DNA from: Plutella xylostella
Taxonomy: Eukaryota > Arthropoda > Insecta > Lepidoptera > Plutellidae
Direction: 5' to 3'
DNA length: 64,000 nucleotides
Assembly: GCF_932276165.1 (NCBI RefSeq)
Contig: NC_064000.1
Coordinates: 2,790,001 to 2,854,000, forward strand
In this document: piece after piece, positions 28,828-40,624 of the stretch
Position numbering within the stretch: the first letter of the stretch is position 1
Layout: every line of letters begins with the position of its first letter
The notes under the pieces: model-generated
Told to the model about the DNA's origin: nothing
Databases searched by the model: none
What the model saw: the letters and a program-made list of their open reading frames with translations, nothing else
Made by a program: the position numbers and the translations under genes

Positions 28828-30575
28828 ATGGACCCTTACGAAGTGAAAATAGACGATATGCTAATATGCGAAGTGATGTGCTGTGGGAATAAATTAGTCG
28901 TTACACTCGATGAAACGACTCGTGACAATCAATATCCACTTAAAAAAGTGAAGTGTGAAATTTGTAAATCATGTAAAGTGATCAAAACATTCATAAAATG
29001 CCAAGCTATAACCGAGCGCGAAACAGAAAAGTTTAAATTCCAAACTGTCTTTCATAAATATTATGCTGACGAGGGAAAATGCGGACGCTCGCGAATGCAG
29101 TGCGTAAATTGCAAACAGATGTTGTTTGCACAAATGGTGAAGCAATCAGATTTTGTGACCATTGAATATGTCAAGTGCACAAATAAATTATGCGACACAG
29201 AAAATAGAATTGCTGAGCTAAACGGGCCCAAGGAACAGACTCCATTAACCACCGCTGGGCAGTGGCGAAACGCACAGAGAAATAAGCGCGCAGAACAGGC
29301 CAATAAAGACAGACAGGAATTTCTTGCTATTAGGGAAGAATTTAAGAGAGAGCACCAATTAGTCCTCAAAAATAAATTCGCTGTCTTATCAGATAGTGAC
29401 GGTGGAGATAAAGAAACCACTAGCTCCCTGAGTGACTTTCCGTCAACCCCGTCCAGTCGAAGAGCTGACAAAAGGAAAAACTCCACCTCGCCGGGAGAAA
29501 CGGGTCATGAACATAAGAGGATTACACAAAAGCTACCCGAAAACCCCCAAACTGAAGCGTTGAAAAGCGACAGTCATGCGGCAGCAGCATGGCAGCGTAA
29601 AACAGCCACGTTACGCTCGCAGCAGAACAGAACTAGCACTCTTGTAAGCCCTCAACCACCAATTAAAAATAAAGAAAAGACTGGAGATCAACCTAGTATA
29701 TCGCGCCGACCTGATAGAAAGTTTCCAGCGGTCGTCGTGTACTCAGGTGAGAGTGTCGACAGTGACCGGGCCGCGGCACTGCTTGCGAGACAAACTGACT
29801 GCACGTTCTCAGTTGACGAAGCTGGTAAGAGATACTTCTTTAGACCTCGGTCACTAGAATCGCGCACTAAGTTGTTGGAGCTTCTTGCCACCAAACCAGA
29901 TATAGAGTATTTCACGCACGGAACTAAGCAAGAACGTCGTCCGGCTACACTGAAGAGGAACTCGCACAGTCTATAACCGAAGACTACGCTATTACGCCAA
30001 CCAGAGTGATACCTCTTCAGAAAGAAGTCATGCTGCTCATCTTTCCTGGAGATGTTGATCCACGGGATGTTCGTGAAATAAACAGGATAGCTAACCAGTG
30101 CGTCAAGATAGAGAAGTATAAAGTAAAACGTACGGCGGTAACCCAGTGCAAAAACTGCCTAGCATTTGGTCACGTTCAAGCTCACTGCCGAATGAAAAAG
30201 ATAGAAGCGACCGTCACCATGACTGATCATAATGGCACACACAAAATTATCTGCTCCGTTTGTGGAGGCGAGGACCATACCGCCAAGCAAGCTAAATGCC
30301 CAGCGTTCAAAAACGAGATTGAAATGAACAAAAAAAGACGAGAACTGTTCAACAAGAAAAATATCAAAAAGGTCCCAATTCGACCAGCAAATATTAAAGA
30401 AGGTGTATCCTTTGCACAGGCCGCCGCCCAATCTGGTTGCCAAAGCTCTGAGCCACCTCAGCATCACGAGCAACCACCGAGTATTCTACCAGAGAGCCTA
30501 GAGCTCCTTGGCAAACTACTAACACCAGATATTGTGATGAAACTTATAAAATTCTTGACTGCTTTCGCCGGATAG
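28828..30575 (+). pseudogene. LINE ORF1: Gag-like protein with zinc knuckles, frameshifted
   Basis: ATG at 28828 follows GGCAAT. The first part has paired Cys (CEICKSCK, CVNCKQM), then a charged middle region and a PVVVYSGE-like PRE_C2HC-type region. A frameshift near 29937 moves reading to the frame that continues as EELAQSITEDYA, IPLQKEVMLLIFPGDVDP, then CCHC knuckles CKNCLAFGHVQAHC and CSVCGGEDHTAKQAKC. The stop at 30573 is four bases before the ORF2 ATG. Role: nucleic-acid binding protein of Jockey-group LINEs. Confidence 0.8.
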
Positions 30576-30579
30576 ACCG

Positions 30580-33386
30580 ATGGGAATATCAAAGACAGTA
30601 AATAAAATAAAGATTTTACATAGCAACATAAATGGAATAAGGCAGCGATTCGCTGAGCTCAAGCATATGACAGCTAAACATTCACCTGATATTCTAATTG
30701 TCAACGAATGCAACCTCGATCTTAATATTTTTAAATATAATATAACTGGTTACGACAAGGTCTTTGATAAAATTGCGCCACACCTGGGTACCGCTACTTA
30801 TGTTCGTCAAAACCTAAGATGGGCAAAGATACCACTCCTGCCTGACCTTACAGACGATACTGACCGGCATGTCGAAGGTTCAACAATTAAACTGCACACT
30901 GTTAATGGTTGGATCACTATAAACACTGTATACTTTGAGTGTAGCCAAACAGCCGAACGTAAAAGACAGATAATGGCTCTCTTAGACATTGATGAGGCCA
31001 TCACCATAGGTGACCTTAATATTGAATCAACACTGCTGAACCACAAAAAAGATAGCGCTACAGGCCGTATGATTAATGACAAAATCCGCAATGGTGAGAT
31101 TGCAATACACCATACCGGCGCCCCATCAAGACCGCTTTCGCGTGGACGTGGAGTCCTTGACCTAGCCATCACGACGGGTTCCCTGTCAGCTCACAAAACA
31201 AAATGCCAGCAGCTTGATGATATTGGCTCCGACCATAGGCCATGGCTGTTTACAATAGATATACAGCATGATGTGAAAAATAAAATGCACAGAGATATAG
31301 GCGCACTTCTATCTAGCAAGGAAAATCTACAAAGATACAGACATCTGATAGCCAAAGCACTAGAATCTAATGAGAACATAAAGAATAGTTATTCCTCTCA
31401 CGCTGAGTGTTAAGCCGCAATAGAGTCACTTGAGCGCATACTAAAAGAGGCACTTGATGAAGTAATTCCAGAGAAAATTATTAGACCAAGAGACACTCTA
31501 CCCAACGATATACAGCAGAAACTTGATCTCAGAGCCAAACTTAAAAACATGAGCCACACTTACAAAGATGATCTCACGCTAAAGATGCACTACCAACGGG
31601 CTAAACGAGAAGTTGCTGATGCTCTTATGAAGTACAAAGAAACATCGTGGACCAAAGTACTCGAGTGCGGTAAAGAGAACCGCAAGAAGATGTGGACTAT
31701 TCAAAAATCCCTTAAAAAACCTAATCAACAGTTACCACAAATAGATGACTGTGATACGGAGGAGAAAACCCTTGATGCTCTTGTAAAAGCTGCCATCGTG
31801 CAAGAATCAAATGTGTCTGAAACTTTACAAATGACGATAGGTTTAGACGGACCACACCTCGAAGACTACAAAGTCACAATGATGGATGTAAAGAGGGCCA
31901 TTTTCAAGTTTAAAAATAGAAAAGCGCCTGGTCCTGACAGGATACAGGGCTACGCTCTGAAATCAGCCGGGCCATGCCTCTGGTTTAAACTGACACACAT
32001 TATAAATTATGTTCTCTCAACTGGTTACTTCCCACAACGATGGAAACTCGGAGAGTGCATCTTCTTGCATAAATCTGGAAAGAACACACGGCTAGCAAGT
32101 TCATACAGGCCCATCACACTTCTTAACACCATGGCTAAGATCTGCGAAAGACTAATGTACGAGATAGTGCTATGCAAAACCGGGCATCTTATCCCTGAAT
32201 ACCAGCACGGATTCATGCGCAATAGAGGTACCGGAACGCAGATTCTCCGTACAGTTTTAAAAATAACCAAAGAACTTGAAGAGGGCAACAGCGTCGCGAT
32301 GATATCCACAGATCTCAGCAAAGCTTTCGATTCAATCAATCACAAGGCACTCGTCTACAAATTACATAAGGCGGGAATCGAAAACTCAATAATACGAATG
32401 ATCTATCACTACCTCACAAACCGAAAAATTCGCGGCAGGTTTAGAACAACTGTCGGCGTGGAAACACCTGTCCCACATGGAGTTCCCCAAGGCTCGATAC
32501 TTGGACCATTACTTTTCTGCCTGTATATGTCTGATATTGGCACTGGTAAAAAAATTGAATCTAACCAAATCCAAGGTTTGTATAAATCACACAATACGCT
32601 GACGATCTTTGTCTGCTTAATCCCTCTAAAACACCTGACCTTGCTACAGTACGCACAGAATGGGCAGCAGAGTGTATTCTGGATTACTACGATAAGTGGG
32701 GCCTGCATTGCAACGTAGATAAGACTGACTGCATCATGTTCACCACGAAGCAAAAAAGATCAAGATCCAATCCACGCGGGTTTCGGCCGCACGTGCGTAT
32801 GAGAGGCGAGACTGTAGACTACAAGAAGAGCATCAAATACCTTGGCATACATCTTGATTCGAGGTTGACTATGAATGAGCATGTTCAGCACACTGCTAAA
32901 AAAACCAAGCAAATAATAGGAATGCTCAATCCTATTGTCGGCTGGAGATCCAAAGTCGATCTAGGTGTCAAGTTGCTTGTTATCAAGACATGCATAGTAC
33001 CGATACTTGATTATGGAATCGTCCAGCTCCTGCCAAGAATCAGCCGAACCAACCTAAACAAGCTCGAAGCAACCTTGAGAACCGCCTATAAAAATGCCGC
33101 CCAGATGCCTCGCTGTCTAGACAGCAAAATAGTCTGGGAGATGCTTGACGAAGACCCGTGGCACATCCGTGTATCGGATCTTCACAACGAGCTCCTCGCC
33201 AAGGTACAATGTGCTGAAATCGAGGGCCTAACTGACGTCGGAGCTACCTACACGCGACGCAATCAACACAACCCGATGATGCCGACCAGCAGGCTCCGGG
33301 GTGACTCCGTGCCGCAAATAACCAGACACGAGAGGCTAAAGCCACCTAGCAAACGGTCGGCCCCTCCACGCCACTGGTGCCTGTAA
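30580..33386 (+). pseudogene. LINE ORF2: endonuclease/reverse transcriptase with stop and frameshift
   Basis: ATG at 30580. The endonuclease part has KILHSNINGIRQRF, ILIVNECNLD, ITIGDLNIES and DDIGSDHRPWLF. An in-frame TAA lies at 31411. The reverse transcriptase part (31414 onward) has KAPGPDRIQGYALK, SSYRPITLLNT, ISTDLSKAFDSINH and GVPQGSILGPLLFCLYMSDI. A frameshift just before the palm (near 32575) puts YADDL in the next frame, which continues as KWGLHCNVDKTDC, KYLGIHLD and CIVPILDYGIVQL to 33386. Two lesions are seen in about 930 codons. Confidence 0.85.
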
Positions 33387-33557
33387 ACTAGATCGTCGCA
33401 CATTATAAATAGGACTACTGTGTACCATCGGGTATAAGTATGTGAGCTCCTACACTACACACCTCATTACCAAAAAATAAATGTAATGAGTGAATTAGTA
33501 ATGTCTAAGCGAAACAGATCCCACCAAGGACAAAATTCGTAAGCACACACCTCCACT

Positions 33558-33883
33558 GGGTCCGAGACTTAATTTCGACATTCACTTGCTCGACTCACGA
33601 TTTTCCGAAAAAATTATTTGTCGATCATTTTTCTTTCGAATGAACGATTTTTCGAAAAACTATTATACGAGGGGTCGCAAGTTCGATACAACTGTATTAC
33701 TAAATACGGTATTACGATTAATTAAATGGAGATGGAATGTAATTAATGCAATTGTTAATGTATTAAAAACATGTTCTTTTTAGTTCAAATTTGTATCAAG
33801 CGCCTGGCTGGAATTAATAGCTCTGCCACAGGCTAGTGACATAAAATTGATACGAATGATAACTACTTCTGATTGGAAACTAT
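33558..33883 (+). repeat. Left terminal inverted repeat of the MULE
   Basis: 326 bases, reverse complement of 35988-36313 with few differences seen (for example near AAAAAATTATTTG). Ends inward at GATTGGAAACTAT. Confidence 0.9.
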
Positions 33884-34114
33884 AGCAGTATTAGTTTTAA
33901 ATTTAATACAATCTAAATAAAATAATGATTCTTAGTTTTTCAGCGTTATTTATTTAAAAGAGGATGGATATTCTGATATTCGAAAAGTTAGGTTGGATAT
34001 TTTTTTTGCGTCAAAACAAAAAGCAAATGTACCCTCAAAGTGTATTGTTCCTTTTGTGTGTTACTTATTACAACTGGAACTGACTCGCTTTCATTGAATC
34101 TTAAACTATTAAAA

Positions 34115-35593
34115 ATGGAAGTTTTAACATTAGTAAAATCAAAGCACGGGACCGGTATCTTATGCATCGATGGATACACATATTCGTTGAATAAAAAAGT
34201 AAATCACAGGTGTTACTGGAATTGTACGGCAAAAACCACAAAAAAGTGCAATGTGTCGGTTAAAACGGAAATAGAAGATAATAAGCACGTACTAAAAAGT
34301 GATATTAATCATGTGGAGCATTTTCACCCACCAAGCCCGGAAGAGAACGTGACGAGAAAAATTATAAATAACTTGAAAAGAAAAGCAATGAGTTCCATGG
34401 AAAGTCCATCCCAAATCATTCAAGCATGCAAGCAAGAGGTGCCAAATAACGCAGCTCCTTTTATGCCAAATACTGACGCCATGCGAATGATTGTGAATAG
34501 GGCGAGATCGAAGAATTTCCCTCAGATTCCGAAAACATTGAGTGAAATAAATGTGTCTGACATTTATAACGTCATCGAAGACAAGAACTTTCTGATTGGA
34601 CAGTACATTAATAACGATGAAAGCGTTATCGCTTTTGGTACAGAGAACAACTTGCGCTTGCTCAACAGTACGGAGTTTTGGCTTTTGGACGGAACATTCA
34701 TGTGCTGCCCTGTTCCATTCACATAAATGTATACCATACATGGCTTCGTGGGAAATAAAAATGGTATAATGAAAATTGTTCCCTTAGTATATGGCTTGCT
34801 AAGCCATAAATCAGAAAACTGCTATTACATTTTCCTGGAGCTAGTAAAGAGACATGCCCTGAATGCTTTCGGAATTACATTAAAAGCTCGGAAGATGCTA
34901 ACAGACTTTGAAATGGCAGCCACGAAAGCGCTAAAAAGGGCATTCCCAAATTTGGAGCAAAAATACTGCTTTTTTCATCTCCGCCAATCTATTTGGAGAC
35001 ATATCCAGGAAGCGGGTCTTGCAAAAAGGTACGGAACGGATTTAAGTTTTGCACATAAGTTACGCCATATACCTGCTCTCGCCTACTTAAGTCCGAATGA
35101 AATCCGTGAGGCTTTCTCAAAATTAGAACATGAAGTCATTCCAGAAGAAGCGTCACAAATTGTCTCTTGGTTTTCAAAGTATTACGTTAACGGAACCCTG
35201 AAACAAATTCAAGATGGTGGGTCTTTAAAAGTAAGGATACAGAGAATACCACCAATGTTTCCACCAGAAACTTGGTCAATCTATGACCGACTAGAAACTC
35301 ACACACCAACGTCACAAAACGCAGTAGAGTCATGGCATCATCGGTGGAACGGGCTTCTGGGAAGAAAAAGATGGAATGTGTTCAAAAGTGTCATAGAGAT
35401 GTCAAAAGAACAAAAAAGCACGAAATTAACTATAGAAAGGATCCGAGCACAAGATGACAGTGTTTCTCCTTCTAAAAAAGCCAAACAGTCCAATAAGGAA
35501 GAAAAAGTTAAATCTATTTTGGCACAAAAATACACTCTTGGTATGATTGAGGTATTGAGCGGTTTAGCTTATATTTGCCATTTCAAAAAATAA
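34115..35593 (+). pseudogene. MULE transposase with FLYWCH zinc finger, one nonsense codon
   Basis: ATG at 34115 (MEVLTLVKSKHG). Residues about 5-70 form a FLYWCH-like finger (HRCYWNC, KKCNVSV, HVEHFHP). The MULE nuclease follows: WLLDGTFMCCP (first Asp), then TAA at 34724 in frame, GFVGNKNGIMKIVPLVYGLL, MLTDFEMAATKALKRAFPN (second Asp), CFFHLRQSIWRHIQ and NAVESWHHRWN (likely Glu). It ends at 35593, about 490 residues in all. Only one lesion was found, so the copy is young. Confidence 0.85.
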
Positions 35594-35987
35594 TAATTTT
35601 ATATGTTTTGTGTTTTTTTTTGTATTTTGTATATATTGAATTGGTTTATTTTGTAAATATAATCAAATAAAATAAGTACTTTAAGTTATTAAGTAGGTAC
35701 TTAAATCATTAATAATTATTTAAATAACTTTTATTGCTATTTAAGAAGTACAAGTTTTGTTATGTTTATAATTCGTTTATATTTTGATTATTTTTTTTGT
35801 AAAATATTAAAGTTGTTATTTTTGTTTATGCAGTTTTTACTTTATGCGGAAATGCAGTTTATTTCAATTGTAACTTTAAGTAAACTTAAAATTTTGTTAT
35901 ACTAGTTATGCATTATTTATTCTTTGAAATTCTAAACCTCTTAATATTTTTTGTGACAGTTGCATTAATTAAATTTCATCTCCATTC

Positions 35988-36313
35988 ATAGTTTCCAATC
36001 AGAAGTAGTTATCATTCGTATCAATTTTATGTCACTAGCCTGTGGCAGAGCTATTAATTCCAGCCAGGCGCTTGATACAAATTTGAACTAAAAAGAACAT
36101 GTTTTTAATACATTAACAATTGCATTAATTACATTCCATCTCCATTTAATTAATCGTAATACCGTATTTAGTAATACAGTTGTATCGAACTTGCGACCCC
36201 TCGTATAATAGTTTTTCGAAAAATCGTTCATTCGAAAGAAAAATGATCGACAAATAAATTTTTCGGAAAATCGTGAGTCGAGCAAGTGAATGTCGAAATT
36301 AAGTCTCGGACCC
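35988..36313 (-). repeat. Right terminal inverted repeat of the MULE
   Basis: 326 bases, mirror of 33558-33883. It ends CGGACCC directly before the 9-bp target copy at 36314. Confidence 0.9.
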
Positions 36314-36413
36314 ACCTCCACTAGGGAGACATAAGAGTGTAACAAAATTATATACAATAAAAATATTTCTATTCTATTCTATTCTATATGTCTTATATCT
36401 TTATACATTGAAG

Positions 36414-36543
36414 TTAATAGCCGGATCCCCACCAGACGATCCAACGCGATCCGATCGCGCTATCCAAGAATTCTTACATAATAAACTTCTTGGATCGGGC
36501 GATCGGATCGCATTGGATCGTTTGGTGGAGATCCGGCTATTAA
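36414..36543. mobile_element. TTAA-flanked palindromic MITE (piggyBac-like)
   Basis: Element 36418-36539 (122 bp) has TTAA at both sides (36414-36417, 36540-36543). The ends TAGCCGGATC and the inverted arms of about 55 bases (CGATCCAACGCGATCCGATC type) nearly complete a palindrome around TTACATAATAAAC. TTAA targets are typical of piggyBac elements. No coding capacity. Confidence 0.85.
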
Positions 36544-36568
36544 CTTGTGATAACAATATCTATATATA

Positions 36569-36597
36569 TACAGGGTGTCCCAACAGGGCACCCTGTA
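36569..36597. repeat. Small inverted repeat
   Basis: TACAGGGTG...CACCCTGTA with a short interior. CAGGGTGTCC-type ends are frequent on insect Tc/mariner-like elements, so this may be a fused pair of ends. Confidence 0.5.
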
Positions 36598-37066
36598 TGT
36601 ATGTACAATGAGGCTGAGAAATATAAAGAGATGGCGTGGCGCTGTTCAGTATGACGTATAGAGTATGACAAAAAACTCCTCGAGATGCCACTCTTTTCAG
36701 AATTGTTTATTTTTTCTCTATGCTCGTTAGTAAGTCTATTCATGATGAAATGTCAAAGCATACTGAGCATCTTTCTCTTTGACACCATGTCTGAAATCCC
36801 GCGTGATCTGTCAAATACTTATGCATGAAAATCCTAACCTCAAAAAAATCACCCTTTACTAATGTTTTTTTTTATTTATTTAGTATTTTATAGATTTTTT
36901 TTTGTCTTACTTCATTAATTATTATTCAATTATATTTTTCATAATTCCTTACTTATCGTTCATTAAAACTTAATAATTATTACATTTTTGAATAATTACC
37001 ACATTAGCGTTGTCTACTTCCTTGCGTTGTTAAGTTTTAACTACAAGAATCATCATCCTTCGTTTT
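36598..37066. other. Intergenic stretch between the MITE and the THAP gene
   Basis: AT-rich, with no supported gene. It contains the 3' flank of the THAP gene. Confidence 0.4.
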
Positions 37067-37582
37067 TTAGCTATATAGGGTCGCTCTGTTGTGTTTGTGT
37101 GTTTTCCTGCCTGGTTGGCAAGTAAATTTTGTGGGCATACATCCTGGTTTCATACGTACTTGTGATACCGACCCCATCACATGGTATTCCATAAAATTTT
37201 CCATGTCATTTGGCAACTGAAAAATGCAAAGTCAACAATTAAAATTGATAATAAGAATGATAACCAAGACTAACACAAACATAACCTCAAAAAATGACTA
37301 GTTATTCCATAGCCTCTACTTTCAACTATTTCACGTCAAACAAACATTATAATAAGTTAAAAATCTATCAATACATGATAACATACTCACATCAAAGTGA
37401 TCTTCACAGAAATAAAGTGGCGAATTTGTCTTTACATCGTTCGGGTTTCGCCGTGCAAGCTTTAACCATTTATCTCTTATTATTTTCTTGTATGGGACAT
37501 GTACAAACACCTTGTTGGGTGTCGTAATTGATGTATTTTTGCACTGAGGCACTGCACACCACTTATAAACTTTAGAATTCAT
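37067..37582 (-). CDS. THAP-domain protein, two exons
   Basis: Exon 1 37391-37582 (ATG at 37582, MNSKVYKW), donor GTGAGT. Exon 2 37067-37216 after TTTTTCAG. The phase is 0 on both sides, and the stop lies at 37067. The THAP zinc finger is clear: CAVPQCKN, FVHVPYKK, DKWLKLARRN, YFCEDHFD (C2-CH ligands and invariant Trp). It continues over the junction as LPNDMENFMEYHVMGSV and MKPGCMPTKFTCQPGRK. The protein is about 113 aa, shorter than most THAP proteins, so later exons or an attached transposase may have been lost. Role: DNA binding (family). No lesion seen. Confidence 0.7.
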
Positions 37583-38466
37583 TTTTAACACAAAAAATAC
37601 GCAGTGTTTGTTTACTTTGCTGTCTAGCTGCGCGTAAACAAATTTGACGTACGTAAGTGTGACGTCACACACGACGACACGGCGAGCTGTTTTCGCAGTA
37701 TTTAAAAATGGCTTATTATTATATAAAATCTTAAGTTTATTACCGAAATAAAGGTTTTGTTGTACACAATAGATGGTTATCTGCATTATGGAAGAGGATT
37801 TCAAAATCTTTCGCCTTGCCTATTATTGCTGCTACTGATTGTTGCATACCGGGCCAATAATAATTTCTTTTTAATTTATTTTATGTTTCCAAAATTCCTC
37901 GGTGACATGTTTTTCCTTCATGATATTTCAAAACTAAATCTTTTTGTTCATATTCATTTTCTATTACTTGAACTCTAGTTGTACATTCTACGAGGTTAAT
38001 ACTTCGTTACTCAAACAATTCATTTAAGATTTTACAGAATATGTCTCTTTAACTTGACTCTTCAAAATGAACATAAAATAGGCAAAATAGTTGCAATAAT
38101 CTTTATTTTGTAATGGAATTGAAACTTTTAATATTTTTTGACTTTTTATAGTCATATTTTTTTATTTATTCATTTTCTTTTTTTTTTGGATAATTATTTG
38201 ATTTGATTTAGAATCTATAGCATCATTGGTGACTGTTAAAATGTCATAATCATCATCGTTTTCAGAGTTATCGCTTCGGACTGATAATGTCGTTTCGCTA
38301 TTATGATCATCGTTAGTTAAATCTACTTATCCGCTGGTGCTAGAACTAGGAATCTGACTTGAATCCAACATGTTTAATTGAATTCGGGAAAGTTCGACAG
38401 CATTAGTATTTTGCTTACTGCTTTTGTAGATAATTTCGAAATTGTACTCTTGAAGTCTCCATCTAG
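37583..38466. other. Upstream region of the THAP gene and repeat debris
   Basis: TGACGTCACAC near 37660 is a CRE-like palindromic word just upstream of the THAP gene and could be part of its promoter (inference). 37800-38460 is AT-rich, with a minus-strand acidic frame near 38260-38370 (Asp/Ser-rich) but no clear gene. Confidence 0.35.
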
Positions 38467-39060
38467 TTAACTACTATTACGTTCTTTTAAAGAATACAAC
38501 CATGCTAAAGGTCTATGATCTGTGTAGATCGTAAACTTTTTCCCATAAGGATATGGTCGGAAATGTTTTACTGCCCATACGACTGCAAGTAATTCTTTCT
38601 CAATCGTACTATAGTTAGTCTCAGCCTTATTAAAAGTTCTACTAGCATAAGCTATTGGCTGGTCTTGGCCGATTTGACCTTGACTTAACCCAGAACCAAT
38701 TGCTACGTTTGAAGCATCCGTCGTTAAAATGAACGGCTTCAAGAAATCGAAAAAGAAAACTTTTCTGAGTTTCAGGAGGTGTTCCTGAAATGTTTCAGCG
38801 TAAATGATTATGTCATCTAAATATATCATACAATGGATTCCTTGTAGTCCTTGTAATATAAAATCCATAGCTCTCCTGAAAGTAGCAGGAGTTGTTTTTA
38901 ATCCGATTGGCATTCTTTTGAATTCAAAATGTCCGTACTGCATACTAAAATCAGTGTAAGGCATATCCTCCTCAGCGATCTCAAATTGATGATGACCAAA
39001 TGCTAAAAGTACTTGCTGTCGAAAATGTCCGCTATATTCGGTATTGGATATTTATCATCG
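38467..39060 (-). pseudogene. Gypsy-type pol relic: reverse transcriptase fused to RNase H by deletion
   Basis: Minus strand: broken N-terminal RT part, GHHQFEIAEEDMPYT, FKRMPIGLKTTPATFRRAMD, IYLDDIIIY (catalytic), then a jump from LLKLRKVF directly to LKPFILTTDASNVAIGSGLSQG and KELLAVVWAVKHFRPYPYGK (RNase H). About 150-200 residues between them are missing, yet the frame is open. Ty3/gypsy type. Confidence 0.8.
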
Positions 39061-39319
39061 ACTGTGATTTAATTTCATTTACGATAATCGATCACCATTC
39101 TATACTCCTTTTCTCCAGTTACATCCAATTTTTAGGAACCAAGTGAACAGGAGCGTTTCATGGTGAAAAGCTAGGCTGTGTAATGTTTTCCTGTTGTAAT
39201 TTATCCACTTGTTGCTTAATCTCCGCAATTTGCGCAGGAGCTATATGATCTTTATGATTTGACATAAATTGGATTATCGGAAGTAGTTCGAAAGTGATGT
39301 TTAATTTTATTCGAAAATG

Positions 39320-39532
39320 TTAAGGGAATTCTTTTACAGTAATATATATCTTTAAATCGAAGCATAATGCATAAATTAAGTTTCGTTCATGACTGTCAAT
39401 GCGACTAATCTTTAGTTTTTCATTTAAATTATCCTCCAAAAGATTGTTCAGTAATCGAAATGGTTTGAGAATGTTTAAATGTAACTCCGTTTTCGACTCA
39501 TTGTTAACAACAATGTTAGCAAACCCGTGCAC
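39320..39532 (-). pseudogene. Gypsy pol linker region relic
   Basis: NNESKTELHLNILKPFRLL and RIDSHERNL resemble the stretch between protease and reverse transcriptase in gypsy-type elements. It is in the expected order between 39869-40063 and 38467-39060. Short and weak. Confidence 0.4.
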
Positions 39533-39868
39533 ACAATGGACACTGGGGCTTAGAACGACACGTTCGAATCAAGCTGTGAAGTACTAATCTACCTTGACCA
39601 TGGAATAGGTCAGTGGGAATTCTAATCTCTGTTCGAACGGCGAGTAATAAAATTTCTGAACGTGAAGTCGTAAACTTGATTATCGTTGACGAGTGACGTT
39701 ATCGGTTTTAAGTCGTAAATTTTTAATATCCACTTTGGCTCTCAACACTATTTAAAGGTCTATTCCTATCAAACCTTCGTATAAACCACCTATTTCATAG
39801 ATGTAAAACTTATGTATTTTATTAATTTTGAATATTTTATAGAAATTTATTTCGACAATTTGGTCGTG

Positions 39869-40063
39869 TTAACTAATTGAATGCGTACTTACTACTTGGA
39901 TTTTTTCTGATTTTATATTCTCCTTATAGAATGTTTCTGCTTTAATTTTATTAATTAATGATCTCGTGCTTCTGATATCAATCATAAATTTGACATTCTC
40001 TACACTTTTTATTTGAATATTGGCCCCAATTGTAATTTCAATGGGGGCCCTGTTTCGAGGCAT
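39869..40063 (-). pseudogene. Gypsy-type aspartic protease relic
   Basis: MPRNRAPIEITIGANIQIKS is followed by FMIDIRSTRSLI, where the active-site DTGST triplet region reads DIRST. The changed motif implies an inactive protease. Position upstream of the reverse transcriptase fits. Confidence 0.5.
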
Positions 40064-40329
40064 TGATTGAAAAATTTATCTCGTCTGATTCTTTAGAAGT
40101 CGAGGGTTGTTCTACACATAAAGTGTTCGTATTTTTATTTTCGGTATTCGCGTTTAGGCTTTTCTTTGTAACATACCCATCCAAATTTATCAGGTTGACC
40201 TGGTTTCCTTCCGTGGATTGGTATGTTAATTGAATGCGGATACATAATTTAATGTCTGAATTGAGGTGGCTTTGGCTTAGGCCCCCATGTATAATTTCTT
40301 AGTTGTCGGTTAAATTGATAATTACGAAG

Positions 40330-40485
40330 ACTATATATATATACACTTTATTGTACACATACACAAGCAAACATAAAAGAGAACAGTTACAAATCAAAAC
40401 ACAAGACGTATACAAAGGCGGGCTTATTGCCAAAAAGCAATTTCTTCCAGCCAACCTACGACTGGGTGAAAGATAAATGACATTA
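40330..40485 (-). repeat. Short LINE 3'-end copy with TA tail
   Basis: Minus strand: CGTAGGTTGGCTGGAAGAAA, GCTTTTTGGCAATAAGCCCG, ending in an AATAAAG word and a TA repeat. Related to copies at about 1136-1200 and 20107-20218. Confidence 0.6.
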
Positions 40486-40624
40486 GATCCTTTAACTAAT
40501 TTGAGTAGGTACAATTAATAATTATCAAACAGAAATTAGCCTATGGTTTAAATCTAACCTTAAATTAACAGTGCATGATTACAACATAAAATAAACATAA
40601 TATTATAACATATAACTTATACTA

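Larger units (their letters stand above)
33549..36322 (+). mobile_element. Complete MULE (Phantom-like) with 326-bp TIRs and 9-bp target duplication
   Basis: Element 33558-36313 (2,756 bp) lies between ACCTCCACT repeats (33549-33557, 36314-36322). The TIRs (33558-33883 and 35988-36313) begin GGGTCCGAGACTTAATTTCG and are nearly identical by eye. A single transposase frame lies between them. A 9-bp target and long TIRs fit the Mutator superfamily. The FLYWCH start of the protein points to the animal Phantom group (family knowledge). Confidence 0.9.
28602..36398 (+). mobile_element. Jockey-type LINE with 11-bp target duplication, carrying a MULE
   Basis: The element runs from 28613 (GGGTTGGGCCGTCGC) to 36387 (a TTCTA repeat tail), flanked by ATGTCTTATAT at 28602-28612 and 36388-36398. 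ORF1 and ORF2 are readable but mutated. A MULE with its own target duplication (33549-36322) lies in the 3' untranslated region. Without it the LINE would be about 5.0 kb and apparently full length. Confidence 0.85.

Noticed and set aside
33558..36313. LTR retrotransposon, from two 326-bp terminal repeats
   Set aside because: The repeats are inverted, not direct, and the interior encodes a MULE transposase.
18698..36387. Mobilisation of the SINE by the Jockey-type LINE through a shared tail
   Set aside because: The LINE tail is TTCTA-type and the SINE tail is AGAAT-type on their own strands, so the tails are complementary, not the same.
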